Below are positions 1-11,323 of a DNA stretch of 64,000 nucleotides, piece by piece. This stretch comes from Danio rerio (Eukaryota; Chordata; Actinopteri; Cypriniformes; Danionidae). The position numbers were made by a program, and so were the translations under genes. Positions within the stretch are counted from its first letter, which is position 1, and each line of letters opens with the position of its first letter. The notes below the pieces were generated by a model, which worked only from the letters and a program-made list of their open reading frames with translations, made no database searches and was not told the DNA's origin. The DNA is taken from positions 13,696,501 through 13,760,500 of the forward strand of contig NC_133200.1 in assembly GCF_049306965.1 (NCBI RefSeq). The letters are read 5' to 3'.

Positions 1-685
1 AATTACCTCGCATCCTCGCTGCAAAATGACAGACACGTTAGCACTGGCATCCAAGACCATGACAATATCGATTGCTATTAATACTCAGTAATAATGCGCA
101 TTAAACGGTCGCGTCGAAGGAATTTGTTGGCATAACGAATATTACAAAATTACAACTCGTAACGTACTGCAGACAGTTTATCGTGTTATTTACATTTTCT
201 ATAGAAAAACACTTTATAGTTACGTCAAGCAGCAAAGAAATGTCTAGACCAAAGCAAACAATCAGTTGACCATCGCCTCAAAAACTGCCTGTGAAAACGT
301 AAATCCTGCCAACTAGGGAAAAGGTAAACGTGTCACGACGCATCTTGGATGAACTCCGCTGACGACAGAAACCACGTGAACGGTGGACTCTGAAATGTAC
401 GTGAGTAATAACAAGTGAAAACAGAATGTTCTTACGTCAAGCATTCTAATGTAAACAACATGTAATTAGGACGTTGTACTTACATGAACACGTTTCTGTG
501 GTAAATACAGATTAAGTGGTATTCGCTCTGCTGCTCAGTTTGCTCAGTAAATGAGGCATGAGCTGATTTATACTGCACTTAAATAATGAAACAACGGCAT
601 AAACGGTTGTCTTGTGTATTTAAAAAAAAAAAAAGAAAATGGTCACAATATTTTTCATTGTGATGCTGAAGCAATGCAACAAGAT
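1..685. other. No gene recognised (uba2 downstream flank)
   Basis: AT-rich single-copy-looking DNA downstream of uba2. I see no splice-bounded coding exon or repeat family here. The distal uba2 3'UTR and poly(A) site may lie in the right half, but no clear AATAAA was found on the minus strand. Confidence 0.5.
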
Positions 686-834
686 AAGCAATCCATCATA
701 CAGTAATAGTGTTACCGTAAAATGATTTTACTTTGAAATGTTACTGAGGTTGGCAACAAAAACAACCTGTAATAAATATGGAATATGGTTTTTCCAAGAT
801 GAAAATGCATTGAAAATACCATCAGCACTTTTGT
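686..834 (+). repeat. Left arm of an inverted repeat around the last uba2 exon
   Basis: This ~149 bp segment matches the reverse complement of 1596-1740 over nearly its whole length, with only scattered mismatches and short indels. It lies about 275-425 nt after the uba2 stop, so it is probably 3'UTR or immediate downstream flank. Its family is not recognised. Confidence 0.8.
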
Positions 835-1022
835 CAGATTTTCTAAAACACTGCAAAATACGAGGACATACATTGTAAAAAATACTGAGTTGAAAAGCTG
901 TTTTGTCCATCCGAGGAAAAGCTAACCGAGGTAAGTTCATATCTCAGCTGTTTTCTGTTCCCAAAAAAAATATAGAAAGGAAAAGACGACATCCATTGAG
1001 CTTGAACCATATTGTACAGATA

Positions 1023-1030
1023 TATTTACA
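1023..1030 (-). promoter_or_regulatory. Pumilio-type element in the uba2 3'UTR
   Basis: On the transcribed (minus) strand this reads TGTAAATA, a full match to the Pumilio response element UGUANAUA, 80 nt after the stop codon. A single 8-mer can occur by chance in AT-rich DNA, so its function is only inferred. Confidence 0.35.
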
Positions 1031-1109
1031 TGTTTGGTAAGAGAAACCGTACAAAAAATTGAACTGGAGGAAAATCCTGTATTGTAGGCAGGTGAAATCT
1101 TGTCAAAGA

Positions 1110-4100
1110 CTAGTCTAGAGCGATGATGTCTTCATCATCATCATCGGCCGGCTGCTGGTCCAGGCGTTTGCGCTTAGATGAAGCATCGTCTGTTTCAGCA
1201 TCATGATGTTTCCTCTTGCGGTTACTGGACTCTGTGTCCATGGTGCTTGATGACGGCTCTTCATCAGAGTCTACGAGAAGGACATCGTCGTCCTCTACAG
1301 CTGCTGGAAATGGGGAAAAAATAAAGTGTGTTAAGGCCTGTTTACACCAAGAGCAATAGATAAAACAATACACTTGCATCCACATTTAGGAAACATAACG
1401 ATCAGTTTATTTTGTAGTTAAGCTTTTCATTTAGCATTACCTCCCTTGTAACTAACAGATATTCTCAGTGTGTTACTAGCACATACGTTAAGTGAATCCA
1501 ACTTGTGTAATCTAAAACAGTTAATTTAGCTATCACAATCAGTGTAGTGGTGGAATAAAAACAAATGATTTTCACCTCAGCATTTTTAAGAGGCAAAAAG
1601 TGCTGATGGTATTTTCACAGCATTTTCATCTTGGAAAAAAAAATCATTCCATATTTATTACAGGTTGTTTTTGTTTGCAACCTCAGTAATATTTAAAAGT
1701 CAAATCATTTTACAGTAACACTATTACTGTATGATTGCTTGCATATGCTTTTGCCTTTCTTCACAGAGGGCTAAAACAAGCACCAGCAGCTTGAGCTACT
1801 TAATTTTTAAACTTTAATTCGCTAGCCTGGCTTTTATAACGTCTATGTATTTTTTAATAATCATTTTCCATGGTATAACCTTTTACAAAACGTCATCTTT
1901 AAATAACCTTTAAAAAAATAGCTTAAACAGAAATTCTCCAAAATGTTGTCTGTAGATTTAAATTGTACAAGGCCTTTTTATATTTCGATGGATTATGACA
2001 GGCTGTCAGTGTTTTATTGTTTATTGTCTGAGAATAAAATACAAATAAATTTTAAACTGATCCCTATGATAATGTTTTTTCTACATCTTTGTAGAAAAAC
2101 TTGATTAGGTAGGCGCCACTTTATTAGGTACACCAGTCCAACAGCTTATTATTGCAAATTTCTAATCAGTTAACCACATGGCAGCAGCAGTTTTTTAATG
2201 CATTTAGGCATGTAAACATGGTCAAGTCGATTTGCTGCAGTTCAAACAGAGCATCAAAATGGGGAAAAAAGGTGATTTAAGCGACTTTGAAGGTGGCATG
2301 GTTGTTGGTGCAAGACGGGCTGGTCAGAGTATTTCTGAAACTGTTGATCTACTGGTATTTTCATGAACAACCTTTTCTAGATTTTACAGACAATTGTCTG
2401 AAAAAAGAGAAAATATTCAGTAAGCGGCTGTTCTGTGGGCACAAATGCCTTGTTGATGCCAGAGGATAGAGGAGAATAGACAGACTGGGTCGAAATGAGT
2501 GTCAGTATGTGTACTCTAGCCTATATAATGTTGAACATAATGCAAGAGGGAATCTGATATTGATAAATGTTTTATTTTACCAGTGAAAGAATTGGTCTAA
2601 TAATGTCAATGACAAATAACAAGCATATGTCTCAAACATAATAATTCAACATCAGAATTATGAATAGTTGTATTCTAATGTCATCACTTTACTGTTAATG
2701 ACCAGGACAAATTTAAAGTCTATACAAAATGTAGTATTTTTAACCAACAGCAGACCTACACATAATATTATTTTTGTTTTACAATATGCTTGAGAAATAA
2801 CAATAATATTAGCCCACTCATATTAACCCTAATTTTACATATACAGAATTGTTAGAAAATTATGATCTTTTTAGGGAAAAAAAAAAAAAAAATGTGATTC
2901 TCATTTTAGCCAGAATCGTGTAGCTCTACTTTGGGATGTGGTGGAACAGGAGATTCGCATCATGGATGTGCAGCTGACAAATCTGCAGCAACTGTGGAAT
3001 GCTATCATGTACCAATATGGACCAAAATCTTTGAGGGCTATTTCTAGTACCTTGTTGAATCTACACCATTAAGGCAGTTCTGTAGGCAAAAGGGGTCCAA
3101 CCCAGTAATAGTAAGATGTACCTAATAAAGTGGCCAGAGAGTGTAGTTGTGCTCTGAACTGTTGTTTTATTTATATATTTATATTATATATATATATATA
3201 TATAATTTGTGCAAACTTAAAAAAAAAAAAAAAAAAAAGTACGTCATTCTAAGAATGTAGTTTATATGCTATTTTCAATGTAATCCAAAATGAGGATTTA
3301 AAAAGCAGTCCATGAGTACTGTGTACTTATTTTTTTTATATATTAATTTAATAAAATCTATAGAAACCTTTTAAATTCTAAAATAGATGACGCTTACATG
3401 AGAATCATGTTCATGTAAGACTAAAAACTACATTACATCATAATCGTTTATAGACTGACTTTTAACAATTTAACATGCAGGTTTGGACTAACATTTTATT
3501 TCTTTTGTGTGTAAACTATTCCTTTTAACAAGCAATATTTTGTTCTTACCTTTTGATGAGGTAGATGGCTGGGCAGAATCTTTATTCCCATTGGCAATGT
3601 TTTTCCCTTCTTCTGGGGCACTTGGAGCAGGCGCTTTATCCGGGGCATCACCGACTACTTCAAACTCAACATCCTTTTCCAACTCCTCACTGTAATTAAT
3701 GCCAGGTTCATTTTAAGTGTGAAAAGGCAATGTATATTATCCATTAGCTGAATAAAAACACACACCAACCTGTGAATTACATTGACCAGAAGAGTGTAAT
3801 CCTGTAGGAAGTCGTCAGCTTGAAGACGGCTCCCATTCCGAATCCCAAAGTCAGACAAAAACTTGTTATTGTTTGCTATAAGGGTCAAAGACGAAAAGAG
3901 TGTTAGCATCAAATGAAAAATTTTACAAACTAATAATATTATAACATTGTTGCATCTAATTTTAGTTATTATTTAGTGCAAGAATAGTTTTAAAAACAAA
4001 GTATCTTGTCAGTAATATTGTAATGCTGCTTCAACATACAATAATAGCAAATTATGTTATTTAAAATGTTGTTTCGCCATTATAACTTAAACTACAAGGG

Positions 4101-7100
4101 AAACTAGGAAGCTTTAAATCATTTTAAACATCATAAAATTTAGTATGATCATTCAATCTCATGTTTTATTAAGTACAGGTTGGTCTGTCACAATCAATAT
4201 ACCAATTTTTCGTACAACACGTAGACATGTCCTCAATAATGTTTGGTGATGCAACATACGTCACCTGTACATAAAAAAACAGTTCTAACCACATTTTAGC
4301 TGACTTTGCAACAGAGTCAGTATGGATAAAAAAACACTATAGTATTTACTATAAATTACTATAGTATATTTTCATGTGTCTGATGACTGAAAATAGATAC
4401 TTTTTTTCTAATTTTTAAATTTTTTTTTTACCTTGGACGTTACTGTGAAAATTTAATATTAATATTTATTTGTTTAGGACATCCATTTTCACATTCTGAT
4501 TCCAATGCCTAATTATTAAAGGACTATAAATGAAATATTCTTAAGAATAAAATATCAAAATGGTCTTAAAATCATTTATTGATATATATATATAAGATAT
4601 CATGACAGGGCTAAATACAGGTCACAATATGTTTTTTTTTTATTTTCCTCAATTGTGTAAAACTGAAAGAAAAGTCACATTTTTTAATAGTAAAAAAAAA
4701 AAATTTCACAAAAGGTATTCGAAATGAAAGCAGGCACTTGCATTGATTAGTACCCTATACAAACTAAATTGTCGAATGTATTTGGTACAAAACAACAAAA
4801 TAATGTATCATAAATAAAACATAAAAAAAAAAAAACAAGCTTTGCGGATTTGCTACAGCAGTGGCTGACAATAAATATCTGTATTAACCTTTCCATGCAT
4901 ACAATCACACAGATGATTCATGAGTACCGCTGCAGGTAAACTCTAAATGGGATACGGTTATGTAGTTTAATTTTTGTGACACTACAACAAATATTTTTAC
5001 ATTACCCTGAGGGTTGAGTTTAGGGTTGAGGTAGGGTTAGACGCGAATAAAATAAAAATTAAATAATATAATTGCTTCATTAACTTGCAATCGCAGCTGT
5101 ATCCCTTTTTAGCAACAAAAGGCAGCACCCATTACCCGTCATATAACAAATATTACAATCATTATTAAGCTGTTTAAAAGACAAAATATATGTTCTATTA
5201 CATATTTAAGAATCTGAGTATCAGAAATTTCACAATATAATTAGAACATTTGTCAATATTTACAGAAAAGGGCAAAACGAAACAAAATACCATATAAACA
5301 TAGATCCCTGGGGCTGGTGGGTCACGTGATAATCTCGACACATCACCATGAGAACTTTAGAATGCAATGGATTCCAAGTAAAAAACCTCCCACAGGAGGG
5401 TCAGCTGGAGTATTTACAACTCACGGAGGTTGAAAAGGTTAAGTCTAGTTTTTGAACTGTGCAGTAGCTGAATAATTAGGCCTACTACGCTACTTTATTT
5501 TACTGCTGGTCATTATGAAAGTACCTGGAGAGACAAATATTTCCTGAGGTGGTAAATAGTTTGAGAAGCACTGTGTTACGGTATAGAAAGATGCCCTCTA
5601 GAGGCTGACTCAGTTCACACCTTCAGTCTCTCCTTCCTCTGAAGAGATGAGGATCGTTCCCTTTCCGTCCTCAATCTGCACATCTGGTGCCACCATGCCA
5701 AACTTCTCCTTCAGTATCTGGAAAAAAAAATCCCACCACAAATAAACATTTCAACCTCCCAATCCAAACCAAATATAGGTCACCCTCTTTAAACATGGGA
5801 TTGACGCAATTGTTGGTACCTTGTCCTGAAGAGCTTGCACCATGGTCTTGTGCACGTTAAGCTTTACTGTGACCTCGGGTTTGCTGGCACAAACATAACA
5901 GCTGGCATTTGGAGGGTCCAGCGCACACGGGACGAGCAGCTTTTTCCTGGGGTTTGGCTGTTTGTTTAGGAAGATCTAAAGAAAAACACAAATTATTCAA
6001 AGGTCAGAATGACCAAAGCCACTGATAACCAAGCTAGAAAAAGAAAATTGAAGATGTGTTAGATTAGAGAGCACATGATGCAATTCAGTTTTGATCATGA
6101 ACTGTAGAAGCAGAAGATCAAGCTCACCGTGCGACACTGTTCAAAGTCTGAGTTGAGAATCTTCAGTGCTTCCAGAACAATGAGACCGGCAATGACGGCG
6201 TTAGTGGTGGCTATAGCTGGAATGATGTTGCCTGCCATGGCTAGATGAGAAAACAGCATGGGTTAAAGCCACATTAAAAATCACAAAATTATTTTAGTTG
6301 AAGCATTCAATTGTTATTAATTTGTTTTAATGCCACTATAATTTGTTTTAATGCCACAATAGATTCTTACACAAGCTACAAATGTGTTTTTCTTCCACTT
6401 TTACTTAATATGAATGTATAAGTCTTGAGTGGCCAATTCTACATTGTATGTGGTGTATGTATATTCTTGTATGTACAAACTGGTCATGTTCATTTTCAAA
6501 ATGGTAATTATTTCTTTCATTTAGAAATGGATTCACTTAAGACAATTTGTTGTTTATACATTCACCATTTTTCAATAATATACTGGTAGGAATGGGTATC
6601 ATTAAGGTTTTAACTGTATTACTACTTTTATCGACACTACTTATCAGTTAGGTACTTTATCACTTTACGGTTTTCTTATCACTTCTTGTAGTGTTTTTTT
6701 AAGGAAGATTTTTTTAACAGAATTAACAACACTATTTTATTACTACGTTTTTAATGTATAACAAAACGAAAGCAATAATTGTAAAACAAATAAATTTATT
6801 CTGTATATAATAAATTTTTTCCTGTAAAAGAATGTACAATGGTTTGGGGGAAAATGACTAAATTTTTAAACATTCTTCTGGAGAAAAATCAACATGTTTG
6901 CCTTTTCTGGCAGAAGTCGGGACTTTTTAGTTTATTGTGCTCCCTGCAGTTAAAAATACCCTCTTTGAATTGCAAAATGCAGGTAAATGAGATCATGTTA
7001 ATGATTTGTCATTAACGCATTCACATATATATATATATGTGTTTTGTGAATTATCTGTCTTTAACAGTTTTGTTGCATCTTTCCATGTAAAAAATAAGTT

Positions 7101-10100
7101 TAAAAATTCTTAAGCAGTTTATTATTAGGCTATATTTGTAAATACAGTAATTTAAAAGCATTTTTAATGTTTTAAGATTTATTTAGGCTACTGCAGATAA
7201 AAATCACTTTCATTGTAACTGAATGTGTGCATTTATTTAACTATTAATATTATCCTCATTTAAGTGATTGACTGCTGGCATAATGATGTGGATGATGTAA
7301 TGTTACCGTTATTAGCTAGGCAATCAAAAATGTTTCATTTGTCTTTCTGCAGTTAATGCACTTTTAAAAGATACTTTTACTTTGCCAGATTGCTTGCGTT
7401 TTCACTAATACAATAAAAAAAACTTGTTGCGTTTGTTTCAATGGCCATTGTTGCTGTCCACTTGGGAAATACAACCCGTTTGGTTCACTCCGCAAGCTTA
7501 CAAGTTGTGTGTGTGCACTCGGTGGAGGTTTGTGCTAAGCGGAGAACTGTGCATTTTTTATACTTAATGCACTCGCCGGAAACACAAGCATTTCTCATGA
7601 GAGATTGCCAACTGTGCAGACAAATATCAAATATCGCAAATTAGAAAAAAGTTGGTCAGTTAAATTATGCTACTTTAAGTAATGTTTATTCAGCAATAAT
7701 TCTACGGTACAGATAGCAGAACCGTTAACGTCAGAGCTCATCAATACTTCAGTCTTTTATAATGTAGCACCAATACCGATAAAGTACAGAGTTTCGGTAC
7801 CCATCCCTATGTACTGGTATTAATTTCATAGTCAAAAGTCAGTGTCTCCTTCGATAAAGCAATAACGCACTTACTTAAGCTCGAGTTATTAAAGCGTTTT
7901 TAAAAAATGTAAATCAACCATACACCTACATTTGACATCAAAGCGGCTTTTCATGTTCATGCTGAATACATTCATACGCAAGTTTGAAGCTGCTGTAACA
8001 AAGTCCATGGCTGGAGGATCGTCCTGAAAACAGCAGCACACATAAAAAAACATCTAAATGTTTTATTCACATTAAAAACGACAACTGCACCTCTCATATT
8101 TTGGTTAGGTATATAGACATTTTGACTGATAGCCAAACTGGTATATACTGTTAGCTTATGAAAAAAAGCTGTTTAAATCTCACCTTGTCCCAGACGAGCT
8201 CTGCACCGTCACCCTTCTCTTTCAGCTGAGATCGTAGAGTTTCTACACTATGCTGGAAGAGTTGAGCATAACCCTGAACTCCCAAAACCTGCTGGTCCTT
8301 CAGCCCTGAGCCAATTACCTGCTCCTGAGAACCTGCTTTTAAAAAGACTTACTTAATATGCATTTTTTAACATACAATTACATTTGTTTAAATAACTGTT
8401 GATAGCCATGTAAGAACAAAATACCCACCAAGCTGGTTGATTTCTTCCCATTCTAGTGGTAACGGGGCTTTTCTTTTTTTCCAAAGCTTATCCATGGTCA
8501 GCAGATACATTATGTCATCTTTAAAAAGCTGCAAGGAAATATATAAATTACTTTCAGACAAAAAAAAAAAAAAAAACAAGTAAAGACTAACGTAAGGTGA
8601 GGTTTGTGACAAAGCTGACACCTTGTTGAAGAGTTTGATAGGGTCGTAGCCTGTGGAACGAGCCCACTCTTTAGTGGACACTCGTTTGATGTCTCCATCC
8701 TGATCGGATGCTGTGGCTCGAGCTGCTGCATCTGCAGGATTCCCTAAGGTAATAAAAAAAAAAAAACATCCTTTAATCAAACAGGCCCATTAAAAACCAA
8801 TGTAAGTTGCATGTTTGGAATATACAGGGTTTCTGCAGGTCACATCAAGTCCAATATAAAAGCTTTTTAAATATGAATGAAATTTCAGATATACAAAGGG
8901 CTAAACACTAAGGATTTTTAACATTAAAAAACATTATAAACAAACGTTATTGTGAGGAAGATAATTAAACCATATTGGTAAATAGGACATGGATTGTTGG
9001 TGATTGGATGTGTGTTGGCCCGAGTGGGTAAATTTACATGGACAGAAAAAAGTTAAGACCCGTTTAAAATTATTTAGGACCTACAACACAATATTTCAGC
9101 AAATTTAAGACTTTAAGGCCTAAAATTGTTTTTGAAATTAAAGACACTGCAGACACAATGTATATAATTATGATTGTCACAAAAGATATCACAAATGCTG
9201 GATGGAAACACCTAGATGCATATATTTGCTAATTGTTTATGCAATACTACATTTACTTGTAAAAAAAGAAAACACCTAAATTATCACAAAGTTTGTTGTA
9301 AATGTCTGGCTACTTACAGGCGGCTTCAGGGTCAGCAGTGTCAGGCGATACTTCCTGATCTGCATCCTCCTCACCAAACAGCTGACTATATTGGCAATTG
9401 AATGACATGAAAAAGATAAAAAAAGAGGACAATAGACAAGAAAAAGAAGACAATAGCAAAATTAGCTAAAATTCCACAAAACTGATATTTATACACCAAT
9501 TAATTTATTAAAACCATCACCAGATACAAACAGAGTCTTAACTACAAGTCTCAACAAGTTTGGTTTAACATGAAAGATATTATTGATGCAAACTAGAATT
9601 TACTTCTCAAATAAAAATTAACAGTTTAATAAAATTGTTCATCCATGCTTTACATTAAACCATAAATCTTTATTTTGCCAGAAAAATGAATGTTCCAAAT
9701 ATCATTTGTTTTAGTGGCTTTTCAATTAAACTTAATTAAATGTCAAATATTAATTAGTAATTGCATTATGAATTTATAGCTTTAATTAATCTAGCTGCAC
9801 AATATATTGGCGACCATAACATTTAGCCCAATATCAAAATTAGGCCGATATCTTTAAGCCGATACACAACGTAACTTTACAGAACTGCCTGAAACGCGCA
9901 TGCGTAATTCAAACTTGTTCAGACTGTTAAGTCTATCATAATGGATCTTTCCCAACAATGTTTGTTCCTTCAAGGTCCATCCTTTTCTTGTGTGGTATTG
10001 CTGTACGTTAATGACTCAGTAAGTAGCTATGTTCCTTATCATTGTAAATATGTTTGAGTGTCGTTGCCATGTGTTGTTAATGTAAGATTCTAATCAGTTT

Positions 10101-11284
10101 GAGCAGTAAATTTATAATGAATATAACGAGCGCACATGATGGCGTACACATTAAACTATCAAAGTCAATCATATTTATCATGCTTTTTTATTACTAATAA
10201 CTAGTCCCACACGCAATAAGTGCGCGCAGAAATGCACAGATTTTTAGTCAAACATTAAGTCTATTTATTTTCTTATGTAAATTTATATTCTTCAGTTTTT
10301 AATTTCAGTAATATTATTGACTAATATGCAAATGATTAGCTGATTTATTTACAATACAATTTGTAAAGTAATATTATTTATTATTTGTCTTTTAGTAGAT
10401 ATATATTCTATGAGAGACTTGCTTTGTTTGCCAAATGAGTGGATCTAATTGGATTTGCATTGTTACCATTAAATAAGTTAAAATGTGTTATTTTTCATTT
10501 CATATAAGATGGTTCACTTCACCTCGCAGTTTTGCAGATTTATTTCAAGCAATTTGACATGCTTTATTTCTAGAGAGCATTGTTTTCTGTGTCCTGATTA
10601 GCGCATTGTGTTCTGTATCCTGACTGGCTGTACACCATTGTCAATCAATCTCCTCATGCCGTGTCTCCTGTACAGTGCAGAATGTGTTCTGCTTGCCAAA
10701 TTTACATGAATCTTTGATGGCTAGCAGTGTGATTCTGAAGTGCTGTAAGGTACATTTGCAAGTTTTCTCCCCACAATTTTGACGAAACATTCTGCAGTCA
10801 TAGGCACCTGCGGTAGCACCCAAAAGGCAAAGAAAAATGGTAATAATCGCACAAAAAGGTTTAACTTGTAGACATGCTAAAGTAATGTAGAAGTTTCACG
10901 GCTGTAGGGCGCCATTACGTAATAAATAAATGAAGATAAAATGGTTTTGAACTTTGGTTTCATTCTATAATACTGCACTTAATTTTCTACTAAAGTTTGA
11001 ATTTGAGAGAGTTAAATCAAGAGAAAAAAAGTGTTAACATGTTAACGCCTGTTTGAGAAAAGTGTATAAAGTGTCTAGTAAAGGGGTTTTACAGCCGTAA
11101 AACACCTATACTAATTGTAACAAATAAAGCAGACTACTTTGCGGATTTCACCTATTGCACATTATTTTTAGAATGTACCTCCCATAAATAATGAGGGACC
11201 ATTGTATTATGTTTTTGGTTATGATATTCCCAAAATAATTCAGCATAAATACAGATTTTGTTACAACATTTTGCACAGAAATCA

Positions 11285-11323
<39 letters not shown>

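Noticed and set aside
5008-5042. GGGTTGAGTTTAGGGTTGAGG, telomere-like
   Set aside because: Too short and imperfect to be an interstitial telomere; a similar stretch belongs to a widespread fish repeat.
9791-9880. GCTGCACAATATATTGG with GATATC motifs
   Set aside because: Resembles a MITE start, but the ends could not be paired.
10641-10823. Cysteine-containing 60-aa minus-strand frame in uba2 intron 6
   Set aside because: No splice context and no recognisable family; at most an old repeat fragment.
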